NCBI GenBank assembly: GCA_950059285.1
Contig: CATLTV010000004.1
Location: 1-64,000 of the forward strand
Direction: 5' to 3'
Length of the DNA: 64,000 nt
DNA from: an uncultured Pseudomonadota bacterium
GTDB lineage: Bacteria > Myxococcota_A > Bradymonadia > Bradymonadales > Bradymonadaceae
Made by a program: the position numbers and the translations under genes. Shown here piece by piece: positions 57,099 through 64,000 of this stretch. The notes beneath the pieces are model-generated. The model saw nothing but the letters and a program-made list of their open reading frames with translations, made no database searches and was not told the DNA's origin. Each line of letters begins with the position of its first letter. Position 1 is the stretch's first letter.

Positions 57099-57740
57099 AT
57101 GACAGTACAGGAGTTTTTTCAACGCACACAACAGCAACACGTACTTGATTCAGAGGATGCGCACACATTTGTGTCGCATACGCTGTCGCAAGGCGAGGAG
57201 GTTCTGTGTGGTCAGCTACCACAGGAGCTTATCCCTTCATCACAAGGGTTTGAGTCATGGTGGGATCTTCACCCCGAGGAGCATCCAGAGATCATGATGC
57301 ATGGCAAGAAAGTGCCAATCCCACGGTGGCAGAAAGCGTATGGACGAGATTACAGGTTTAGCGGTCAGGTCAGCCCCGCAGATGAGCTTACAGAAGAGAT
57401 GGAAGCGCTTCTTGAATGGGCCAACACACATATTTTTCAGGGCCTTAATGGTGTCCTGCTGAACTGGTATGATGGTGCGAAGGGTCACTACATTGGAGCG
57501 CATCGCGACTCCATCGTTGGGTTGACCAAGGGGAGTCCTGTGGTCACGATCTCGTTTGGCGAGCGCCGTGTGTTTCGTATGCGTCCCTATAAGGGGAGTG
57601 GATATGAGGATTTTGAGGTTGGCCATGGCGATGTGCTGATCATACCATGGCGCACGAATATGATGTACACCCATGAGGTCCCTCGAAAGGTCAGCTACCA
57701 CAGGCGGCGAGTTTCGGTGACCTTGAGGGCGTTTAGCTAG
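57099..57740 (+). CDS. AlkB-like 2-oxoglutarate/Fe(II) dioxygenase
   Basis: A 213-aa protein from ATG 57099 (GGAGGTGAAC upstream; a longer ORF starts inside the terminator). The C-terminal dioxygenase has iron ligands in IGAHRDSIVGL (His-x-Asp) and MYTHEVPR (His), and the 2OG/substrate Arg pair in RRRVSVTLR. NWYDGAKGHYIG is typical. AlkB enzymes reverse alkylation damage in DNA or RNA. Nearest to the eukaryote-like ALKBH group by layout; substrate unknown. Confidence 0.9.
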   Translation: MTVQEFFQRTQQQHVLDSEDAHTFVSHTLSQGEEVLCGQLPQELIPSSQGFESWWDLHPEEHPEIMMHGKKVPIPRWQKAYGRDYRFSGQVSPADELTEEMEALLEWANTHIFQGLNGVLLNWYDGAKGHYIGAHRDSIVGLTKGSPVVTISFGERRVFRMRPYKGSGYEDFEVGHGDVLIIPWRTNMMYTHEVPRKVSYHRRRVSVTLRAFS

Positions 57741-57941
57741 CCCATTTACAGCGGTGGAAGTGATTGTGTACGAAGAGCTGGCGAAGGATAAAGGCGTGAG
57801 AGCAAGGAGGGAAAACAAAGCAAGTGCCTTGTACTGCTGCTGGTTTTCCGACACAGCGCTCGCTCACTCAGACCAGTCAGCGCCCGTACATAATTGTTTT
57901 AACTGCTGTATACATTTACATATCTTGCTGATGAGGTTTTC

Positions 57942-58607
57942 ATGATCAAGCTCCACTATTTGAACAATTCGCGAGCCCAACGTTTGCTCTGGCTTCTTGA
58001 GGAGTTAAACCTTGAGTATGAGCTTGTCACTTACGAGCGCAACAAGGCGACCATGCTCGCACCGCCCGAGCTGAGAAAAATACATCCTCTTGGCAAGTCT
58101 CCTGTGCTTGAGGATGATGGTCGTATGATCGCAGAGTCTGGCGCGATCGTGGAGTATTTGCTTGAGCGTCATGGTGATGGAGCACTTCGTCCCGAGGTCG
58201 GCTCTGATGAGCATCTTCAGTACCGTTACTGGCTTCATTATGCCGAGGGTTCTGCGATGTTTCCTCTCGTGCTTTCGCTTGTGTTCAGCGAAATGGTCAG
58301 GCAATCGCCCTGGATTGCAAAGCCTGTGATGCGCGGTATTGAATCCACCATGCGCAAGCAGATGATTGATCGAGAGGTTCGTAATCATGCAAAACACTGG
58401 GAAAATCATCTCAAGTCAAACACCTGGTTTGCGGGTGAGCAACTCACGGGAGCTGATATTCAGATGAGCTTCCCGTTGGAGGCGTTTGTTTCGCGCAGTG
58501 GTATGGAGGGAGACTACCCTCATGTGTGCGAATATGTGGCGCGTATTCATGAGCGTGATGCTTACAAGCGCGCGCTTGAGCGTGGTGATGACTATCTTTA
58601 TGCGTAA
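57942..58607 (+). CDS. glutathione S-transferase
   Basis: A 221-aa GST. The N-terminal thioredoxin-like domain has LHYLNNSRAQRLLWLLEEL and the glutathione-binding GKSPVLEDDGRMIAESGAIV. The C-terminal helical domain contains LTGADIQMSFPLEAF. Preceded by GAGG before ATG 57942. It may detoxify electrophiles, and its neighbour AlkB repairs alkylation damage, which is a plausible functional link. The separate promoter region of ~200 bp between them shows no feature. Confidence 0.93.
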   Translation: MIKLHYLNNSRAQRLLWLLEELNLEYELVTYERNKATMLAPPELRKIHPLGKSPVLEDDGRMIAESGAIVEYLLERHGDGALRPEVGSDEHLQYRYWLHYAEGSAMFPLVLSLVFSEMVRQSPWIAKPVMRGIESTMRKQMIDREVRNHAKHWENHLKSNTWFAGEQLTGADIQMSFPLEAFVSRSGMEGDYPHVCEYVARIHERDAYKRALERGDDYLYA

Positions 58608-58633
58608 ACGTTGTGCATAAGGTGTTGCAGTTC

Positions 58634-58683
58634 AGGGGGCTCTGCCCCCATGCCCCCGCAAGGGACTGCCGCCCCTTGACCCC
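58634..58683. repeat. GC-rich dispersed repeat, copy 3
   Basis: Same unit as copies 1 and 2 with slightly shorter G and C tracts, 26 bp after the GST stop. Unlike the others there is no minus-strand stop codon directly beyond it; a TATAATATATAG stretch follows. Confidence 0.82.
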
Positions 58684-58746
58684 TTTATAATATATAGTAT
58701 AAATCAATGCTCTATATGTCATTGTACGATTTTTACGAGGTGTTTG

Positions 58747-59787
58747 ATGGGTAGCAAATCTAACCTGAGAGCTGTCGTTGTGTGTGCTCTCTTTGTGTGT
58801 GCGTGCGGGCCATCCGAGAAGGATGATGAAACCATCATTGTGGTTTCTGAAGATATGCAGTCCACAACTCCTGGCAGTGATATGACTGGTGGTGAGGCAA
58901 TGTCTGATGACATGGGGGGTCAGGGTGAAGAGCCTGCCGATGACACTCAGGCTGTTGTTCAAAGCTTGAAGGTATCATCACAGTCGATTGATCGCATTGA
59001 GGGCGCCACACAGGTGGGTGTGGAGACGGTCTTTCTTGCCAGTATTCTCAATGGTGGTGAGTCGGTAGTCAGCACAGGTACGGTCACACAACAGGGGGCA
59101 ACCGATCAATTCACGTACTCGGCTTCTCCTGCGGATCATCTGGTGCTTGAACTCACAGGTGCAAAGCCAATTCACATTACGTTGAGCGCATTTAACGGTG
59201 ATTTGAGTCAGGATGCATCCTACTTTCTTTACCACAGCCATCAACTTGATGTACGCGTTCAACAAGACGAGAATGTGGATTTCCATATTCAGTCCACGCG
59301 TCAGGGGAGCGCCTCTCAAGGTGCTGTCAGTGGAAGTGTTGAGCTTGACGGTGTGACCTATCAGGTTGATTTAAATTACAACGGTACATATGAGTCGACT
59401 GCCGAGGCAGGTTCTGCAACACATGACTCCTCTGACGCGTATACAGGAGCAATTACTGCGCCAGGTGTCTCCATCGCGATGGATCAAAGTCACGCCTTCA
59501 AGTTGATCGTCTTTGAGCATGGGGTAAGTAATGTCATCAAAACGATGAACAATACCGCCACCATTAATGGTTCTACATACGCTTTTGAGGGGATCAAGGT
59601 GCGCTATGAAACTATGGATGGGTGGCCCAATCCTACCGATTACTGGCTTGCTGAAGGCACCATTAAAAAGGATGGTCAGCCCATCGGACAAGTGAGCTAC
59701 GATTACTCAAATAACGCCTGGATTGAACTTGTGGTGACTCTTAATGGTCAGTCGCACGAGCTTGAACGGTTTGTTTTAAAGCAATGA
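58747..59787 (+). CDS. lipoprotein with Asp-Met linker
   Basis: A 346-aa protein from ATG 58747 (GAGG upstream). Lipobox FVCAC. The linker has SEDMQSTTPGSDMTGG and SDDMGGQGEEPADD. The rest (about 60-346) is beta-rich and resembles repeats of immunoglobulin-like strands (VSTGTVTQQGATDQFTYSA, LVVTLNGQSHELERFVLKQ). Family unknown. Followed by a repeat-rich patch. Confidence 0.75.
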   Translation: MGSKSNLRAVVVCALFVCACGPSEKDDETIIVVSEDMQSTTPGSDMTGGEAMSDDMGGQGEEPADDTQAVVQSLKVSSQSIDRIEGATQVGVETVFLASILNGGESVVSTGTVTQQGATDQFTYSASPADHLVLELTGAKPIHITLSAFNGDLSQDASYFLYHSHQLDVRVQQDENVDFHIQSTRQGSASQGAVSGSVELDGVTYQVDLNYNGTYESTAEAGSATHDSSDAYTGAITAPGVSIAMDQSHAFKLIVFEHGVSNVIKTMNNTATINGSTYAFEGIKVRYETMDGWPNPTDYWLAEGTIKKDGQPIGQVSYDYSNNAWIELVVTLNGQSHELERFVLKQ

Positions 59788-59808
59788 ACATGAAACGTTT
59801 GAGACACA

Positions 59809-59883
59809 CAAAATTTGTTGTCGCTCTTCCTGTTGAAGCGTGGTGACTTGTGTGGCTGGACTGTTGAAGACTGTTAACACCCC
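59809..59883 (-). mobile_element. partial copy of MITE end
   Basis: On the minus strand the sequence from 59883 reads GGGGTGTTAACAGTCTTC and is colinear for about 75 bases with the left end of the MITE-like element at 60627 (roughly three quarters identical, no gaps). Only one end is present, right after the lipoprotein stop. Confidence 0.65.
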
Positions 59884-59928
59884 AAAATAACGTTCTCCTT
59901 CGTTTGTGGTTGGTTTTTTTGTAATGAA

Positions 59929-60002
59929 ATCAAAAAGATAACCCAAAGAGAGGGCGAACTTGTTAAAACAAGTTCGCCCTCTCTTTGGGTTATCTTTTTG
60001 AT
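59929..60002. terminator. hairpin terminator, 36-bp perfect stem
   Basis: Thirty-six-base arms with a 2-base loop. The arm contains ACCCAAAGAGAGGGCGAACT. The right arm covers the last codons and stop of the small four-helix gene. Longest stem seen in the window. Confidence 0.92.
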
Positions 60003-60364
60003 CCTGACGTGCGCTCGTAATGTTCAAGCTCAATGCGTTGCCGTTCAAGCTGTCGAACAAACTCGGGATCAATGTCAAAGAGCCTCAACTGTCGAGCCAC
60101 ATCAAGCGTGGATTTGAGTAAGTGCAACGACTTGTTGGCTTTGAGTAGACTGTCCGAGCGTTCTGCGTGAGTGGTGCTCTGGGACATGAGTGTGATCTCC
60201 GAGAGCATCAGTAACGCATATTTCCAGATGGGTTTTCCGATGAGCTCAAAGTCTCTTGAGCCAAGGTTTTGGTTGAGGTTGTGAAGCTCCAGCAGAATGT
60301 CCATGGCGCGTTGCCATATGCCAAGCTTGCAGTGGTGAAGTGGGGTCTGATGTGTATGTATCAT
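59990..60364 (-). CDS. four-helix bundle protein, S23/bAvd-like
   Basis: A 124-aa protein from ATG 60364 (AAGGAG upstream; the ORF to 60430 begins inside a hairpin). It is all helical: LGIWQRAMDILLELHNLNQN, KPIWKYALLMLSEITLMSQ, LLKANKSLHLLKSTLDVARQ, EFVRQLERQRIELEHYE. The KANKSLHLLKSTLDVARQLRLFD stretch resembles four-helix proteins of the 23S-intervening-sequence/Avd type. Avd is found with diversity-generating retroelements, but no reverse transcriptase is in this window. Function unknown. Confidence 0.6.
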   Translation of the reverse strand: MIHTHQTPLHHCKLGIWQRAMDILLELHNLNQNLGSRDFELIGKPIWKYALLMLSEITLMSQSTTHAERSDSLLKANKSLHLLKSTLDVARQLRLFDIDPEFVRQLERQRIELEHYERTSGSKR

Positions 60365-60393
60365 GGTATGTAAAATCTCCTTGAATAAAGAGA

Positions 60394-60428
60394 GGCCGAG
60401 AACCTCTGTTGCACAGAGGTTCTCGGCC
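60394..60428. terminator. hairpin at 5' side of small gene
   Basis: Sixteen-base perfect arms GGCCGAGAACCTCTGT with a TGC loop, upstream of the four-helix gene. In minus-strand sense it may be part of the 5' untranslated region, or terminate plus-strand transcription. Confidence 0.7.
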
Positions 60429-60460
60429 ACACATCAGCATCTGTTGCGGAGCTTGCCCCC

Positions 60461-60624
60461 AGAGCGTAATAAAGAAAAGTTTGGAAGGAAAAGCTCGTGG
60501 AAAGCGAGGATTTCAGTGTGACAAAACCAGAATGTAACATGGCTACATTTCTTGGTTTTTGTTCCTCGAACTCCGCGCCTTCTCCTTCGCTTTTCTTCTT
60601 CCATTTCTTTCTTCATCACGCTCT
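60461..60624. repeat. 164-bp imperfect palindrome (foldback)
   Basis: The whole segment folds back on itself. The left side starts AGAGCGTAATAAAGAA and the right side ends in its near complement TTCTTCATCACGCTCT; arms are about two thirds identical, meeting at AATGTAACATGGCTACATT. It does not have a likely coding sequence. The GAGCGTAATAAAGAA end also flanks the hairpin at 24681. The adjacent MITE is inserted at its right end. Confidence 0.7.
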
Positions 60625-60626
60625 AA

Positions 60627-60987
60627 GAGGGTGTTGACAGTTATCAAAAGCCCAGTCATGCACATCACAACCTTCCAACAAGGCGAGCGACAACAAATTT
60701 TTTGCGCAGCCTATCCAACCATCAGAAAACGTCATGAATTTAGTCACTTAATCAGGCTATCCCCTTTGGTATAAGAGGCGAAGCGAGGAATTTGATGGAG
60801 CCGTTTTGCACCCAAAACCTACAGAGATGAACGGAGCGAAGCGCAGTGAAACTCCAGAGGTTTTGGGATCGCAAAACAACGCAAGAAAGACCCTCTTGCG
60901 CGCCTGAGACCTCACTCTACACTCTTTTTGTGCTCCTCAAACGCTTCAGGACATTTGAAATGAACAGGAACAACTGTCAACACCCTC
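60627..60987. mobile_element. MITE-like element with 16-bp terminal inverted repeats
   Basis: Ends GAGGGTGTTGACAGTT (60627-60642) and its exact complement (60972-60987), flanked by TAA on both sides (60624-60626, 60988-60990) as a probable target-site duplication. 361 bp, no ORF for a transposase. An internal imperfect hairpin has GTTTTGC..GCAAAAC arms. The first ~75 bp resemble 59883-59809. This fits a non-autonomous element mobilised by a transposase elsewhere. Confidence 0.75.
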
Positions 60988-61021
60988 TAAGAGTGGAGGA
61001 GTCCGCTTATGTTCGCTGAAC

Positions 61022-63139
61022 CTAACGGATAATACATGGTGCAGTAAGCGTTTCATCGCAATAGTCGCCAGAGCTCAAGATAGGCGAGCTACAACACTCT
61101 GCTGCACCTCCTGGTCGACCTCCGCAGCCACTTCCTCCGCATGTGCCGCACTGTGATGCGCAACACACCTGCCCGTTTGCAATGCCTGGACATACCTCGG
61201 GAATCTCAGGAACAGGTGTCACCAACGCAAGCTCACCCACACCTTTCCATGCGTAGAGTGTGGTCCATAGTGTGCCCTGACGTTGCGCTTGCGACGTGAT
61301 TGCATTGACCGCAGGTGTTCCGAGTCTGTCTTCAAGTTGTTGAAGATAAAGGCTTCTTGGTGTTGCATGTTGCTGTGCGGATTGAATCATTCCCGTATCT
61401 TCCTCGGGTGCCCAGGAGCCTTCGTCCAGGTGCTGATACATGGTTCCCACAGACCAGTTCATGGCCGCAGGAGGCGCATCAATAATGATTCTCTCTACCA
61501 CGCTGTTCCAGAGCATGACCTGTGCGCCCGCCCATCCATGTCCTGAGCCCGAATCCTTGCTATTCTGTACATGGAATCGTGTGCTCTGGATGTTATCAAA
61601 GAGCAAACCTGTGGCCCAACGGTGGTGTGGGCCATCGTCATTGGAGGAGCTCATCGCCAGACAATCAAGCCAGACATTGGGGCCTGTAACGCGTGAACCT
61701 GTCACAAAGTTATGGCGTCCCTGTTCAGCATAACATCGCTGGATCAGGTTGTACGAACCATTGATATAGAACGGGTATCTGCGCCCACCTGTGACCTGTG
61801 AGACAGGGTTAAGGAAAGCTACTTCCTGCGCCGTGTTATACAGCGCTCCCTGGTTCAGGTGTACAGTCGACAACCCCATATGCTCGCCTGTCACGCCATG
61901 AATCCAACTATGACGAGCGCGGTTAAACGCGATCGCAGTCCAGGCGTGTTGCTCATCCTCTGGATTATTTTGATCGTAGTCTGAGCGAATCCACAGGTTT
62001 TGCACACCGACCTCCTGAATGAAGTCAGCGCTGGTGATTTTGGTGATTGTGCCCGAGCCGTATATATCCTGTAGCGCATCCACAATGGGTACGTTGATTG
62101 TGACGAAATTTCCTTGAATTCCAGTAATATGGCGTATGTGTGGGATGGCGTAGCTGGTTGTGGTCCACCCATAGGTTGCCATGTCCAGAAGGTCGATCCA
62201 CGCCTGATTGGGAGTGCGTGTGATGACGACCTCATCGCCCACCTGAAATGTGGCTGCGTTTGTAACTTCAAATGAGGTTGCTCCCACAGGAACATGGGGC
62301 GAGGTGATATCCTGTGTGGATGCTTCATCAAGGTGAAGTCCCAGTCCAGAGCCAGGTCCATGCACATCAATCACCGTGTGTTGTGCGGCCTTACGTGCGA
62401 TGAGCAGGGTGCCTCGATCTGGATTCTGACCTGCGCCACTCAGGATGATTCCATCTGCTGTGATGGTGAGTCCCTCATCAAGTTCATAAGATCCTGCCTC
62501 AAGATACACCTCTCCTCGGAGGCCTTGCGCATCTTTGGGCAATGTGGCGACCATGTCGATGGCCTGTTGGATGCGCTGGTGATCTGATGCATCGTTTGTA
62601 TCAGGAGAGAGGGTGACATGCCTTGTGTAAGAGGATGGTAGCGCGACACCTCCTCGCTGATATCCTGCAAATGAAAAGTCAGGAAGTGTATGTATTTCCT
62701 GCGTTTGATTGTGGTTTGCGTAAGGCGCGTAGGCAAGCTTTTGGGTGCATGGATCAAGCGCAGCGAGTGGATCACCAGGTTGTGGCGTGAGAGGTGTGCA
62801 GGCTGGCATATCGGGAGTTGCGTCCTCAACCTCAATGAGATCGGCAAGGTTCATGTCCTCTGTTGAGGTCATGTCCTGTGCATTCATATCCTCTGGTATG
62901 TTGGCCATATCGCGAGGCACGTGCATATCCTGTGACGAGTCAGGCATGTGGGCCATATCGAAGGAGTGGGTGTCAGGCAAGTCGCTGGGGGCATCCGCGA
63001 GAATGAAGCTGGCATCGCCCGTCATATCAGATGTGGTGTGTACAACTTCTTCTTTGTTCTCAGCAGGTTCCGAGGAGCAATGAAGTTGTAGTGAGGACAG
63101 GAGAACGAGGTTTGATAAGATAAAGTGGTTGAGTTTCAT
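61022..63139 (-). CDS. secreted beta-helix (pectate-lyase-like) protein, lipid-anchored
   Basis: A 705-aa protein from ATG 63139. The signal peptide ends SSLQLHC, so Cys21 may be lipidated with an unusual -1 His. The linker (about 30-110) is rich in DM pairs (DMANIPEDMNAQDM). A pectate-lyase-type right-handed beta-helix follows (FSFAGYQRGGVALP, GEVYLEAGSYELDEGLTI, WIRSDYDQNNPEDEQ, QRCYAEQGRHNFVTGS). The last ~60 residues are Cys-rich (CCASQCGTCGGSGC). It probably degrades or binds polysaccharide; catalytic residues are not assigned. Confidence 0.82.
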   Translation of the reverse strand: MKLNHFILSNLVLLSSLQLHCSSEPAENKEEVVHTTSDMTGDASFILADAPSDLPDTHSFDMAHMPDSSQDMHVPRDMANIPEDMNAQDMTSTEDMNLADLIEVEDATPDMPACTPLTPQPGDPLAALDPCTQKLAYAPYANHNQTQEIHTLPDFSFAGYQRGGVALPSSYTRHVTLSPDTNDASDHQRIQQAIDMVATLPKDAQGLRGEVYLEAGSYELDEGLTITADGIILSGAGQNPDRGTLLIARKAAQHTVIDVHGPGSGLGLHLDEASTQDITSPHVPVGATSFEVTNAATFQVGDEVVITRTPNQAWIDLLDMATYGWTTTSYAIPHIRHITGIQGNFVTINVPIVDALQDIYGSGTITKITSADFIQEVGVQNLWIRSDYDQNNPEDEQHAWTAIAFNRARHSWIHGVTGEHMGLSTVHLNQGALYNTAQEVAFLNPVSQVTGGRRYPFYINGSYNLIQRCYAEQGRHNFVTGSRVTGPNVWLDCLAMSSSNDDGPHHRWATGLLFDNIQSTRFHVQNSKDSGSGHGWAGAQVMLWNSVVERIIIDAPPAAMNWSVGTMYQHLDEGSWAPEEDTGMIQSAQQHATPRSLYLQQLEDRLGTPAVNAITSQAQRQGTLWTTLYAWKGVGELALVTPVPEIPEVCPGIANGQVCCASQCGTCGGSGCGGRPGGAAECCSSPILSSGDYCDETLTAPCIIR

Positions 63140-63257
63140 GCTGTGTTCACAAGTGTATGAGGTCAAATAACAGGTGCTCCAGTTCTCTTGATGTTTGTGG
63201 TAGCATCCCTACTTTAGCACACGAAGTGGATAACCCGAGCAAGATTCAGGAGGACAG

Positions 63258-64000
63258 ATGTACAGAGTGATAGGCGTGACAATGGGAGACCCCTCGGGCA
63301 TTGGTCCCGAGGTCATCTTGAAGGCGTTTCAGCAAGGTTCTCTTGGGGATGATGTACGCGTGGTGGTGTATGGGAGTCGCGAGGTATTTCTGAGCCAGGA
63401 TGCGATGTTATCGCGAAAGGGAGGGGATTACTCGACGATGAACAAGAAGATCCTCGACTTCAAGGCCGTGGATGAGATTGATTTTGAGAACCTTGGCAAG
63501 GAGCATCTCTTTATCATCGATGTGTCCGATGGGATCGAGCACATTGACAGGGTACGTCCAGGAGAACCGAGCGCAGCGGGCGCTCGATTGCAACTTGCTG
63601 CATTGATGCAGGCGATTGAGGATGCAAAGCGTGATGTGATTGATGCGATCGTGACAGCACCATGGACAAAGAACCTGTTTCGTTTGATTGGGCATCCTGC
63701 CACGGGACACACCGAAGTGTTGGCGCGTGAGTTTGATGTGGAGGATCAGGTGATGATGCTGGCGGGGCCATTATTGAGGGTCGCGCTTGTCACGACGCAC
63801 GTTCCTTTGAAGGATGTGAGCAAGGGGATTACGCCAGAGCGATTGGAGGAGACGATCAGGACCACTGCTCAGGATTTGACGAGGTGGTTTGGGATCAAGC
63901 GCCCACATGTGGCGGTAGCTGCGTTGAACCCTCATGCTGGCGAGCATGGCGTGATTGGGGATGAAGAAGACGAGGTCATCAGGCCCACGATCGAGGTCTT
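63258..64000 (+). CDS. pdxA: 4-hydroxythreonine-4-phosphate dehydrogenase, partial
   Basis: The first ~247 codons of PdxA, running off the window. ATG 63258 is preceded by CAGGAGGAC. Motifs: VTMGDPSGIGPEVIL, the metal-binding GHTE, TAPWTKNLF, and LNPHAGEHGVIGDEE. It acts in pyridoxal phosphate synthesis, oxidising 4-phosphohydroxythreonine. Spacing and length so far are normal. Divergent from the beta-helix gene. Confidence 0.93.
   Translation, partial: MYRVIGVTMGDPSGIGPEVILKAFQQGSLGDDVRVVVYGSREVFLSQDAMLSRKGGDYSTMNKKILDFKAVDEIDFENLGKEHLFIIDVSDGIEHIDRVRPGEPSAAGARLQLAALMQAIEDAKRDVIDAIVTAPWTKNLFRLIGHPATGHTEVLAREFDVEDQVMMLAGPLLRVALVTTHVPLKDVSKGITPERLEETIRTTAQDLTRWFGIKRPHVAVAALNPHAGEHGVIGDEEDEVIRPTIEV

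Noticed and set aside
60434-60619. 61-codon Glu/Lys/Arg-rich minus-strand ORF
   Set aside because: It lies inside the 164-bp foldback and its composition follows from purine-rich arms.
59776-61021. diversity-generating retroelement
   Set aside because: An Avd-like protein is present but there is no reverse transcriptase, and the repeats found do not differ specifically at adenines.
1-64000. CRISPR array or prophage
   Set aside because: No regularly spaced direct repeats and no phage structural, integrase or lysis genes were seen.

Overview
This window looks like ordinary chromosome from a member of the Myxococcota or deltaproteobacteria, most like the Bradymonadia. The evidence is indirect. 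There are many lipoproteins with linkers rich in Asp-Met pairs, two proteins with a MYXO-CTERM-like C-terminus (Gly-Cys, then a hydrophobic helix, then an Arg-rich tail), large outer-membrane proteins, Flp-type pilins, an FHA-domain protein and a HTTM-domain membrane protein. No rRNA, tRNA, CRISPR array, prophage or intact transposase gene was found.

Layout. 1-3615: a plus-strand run of uncharacterised genes ending in a TrmN6-like methyltransferase and a lipoprotein. 3518-5519: a metallo-beta-lactamase-fold protein without its metal ligands, and an FHA protein. 5885-10397: TlyA, a YcbB-type L,D-transpeptidase and an OmpA protein. 10587-14659: a small membrane protein, a NUDT19-like Nudix hydrolase, a LuxC-type acyl-CoA reductase and a porin-like protein. 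14739-18339: surface proteins and a HTTM protein. 18302-19525: prepilin peptidase and two Flp pilins. 19964-24674: Mfd and a helix-turn-helix gene bracketed by two almost identical hairpins. 24768-29951: a penicillin-acylase-family lipoprotein and two SurA/PpiC chaperones. 30025-42782: one long minus-strand arginine operon (argR, argG, a P-loop gene, argC, argF', argB, argE, argH, carA, carB). 43051-47409: leucine-rich-repeat ORFs, HrpB, a TetR regulator and a small membrane protein. 47750-53676: a porin, a FadL-like protein and a giant lipoprotein. 54060-58607: a lipoprotein, an Smr protein, a Cys-rich protein, AlkB and GST. 58747-63139: a lipoprotein, a small four-helix protein, a repeat-rich patch with a MITE-like element, and a beta-helix lipoprotein. 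63258-end: pdxA, cut by the window edge.

The most coherent system is the arginine operon. It encodes the N-acetylated route with an N-acetylornithine (or N-succinylornithine) carbamoyltransferase instead of classical OTCase, and carAB supplies carbamoyl phosphate. It lacks the genes for acetylglutamate synthesis and for the aminotransferase, and carries an uncharacterised P-loop protein translationally coupled between argG and argC.

The most unusual non-coding feature is a set of very long, perfect-stem hairpins (18-36 bp arms) at gene ends. Several share a GAGGGCGA-like core. One lies inside a coding sequence and two near-identical copies bracket a single gene. A GC-rich dispersed repeat occurs three times, twice directly against a stop codon. 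No clearly new defence or mobile system was found; the strongest candidates for new biology are the P-loop gene in the arginine operon, the hairpin family and the Cys-rich protein at 56526.
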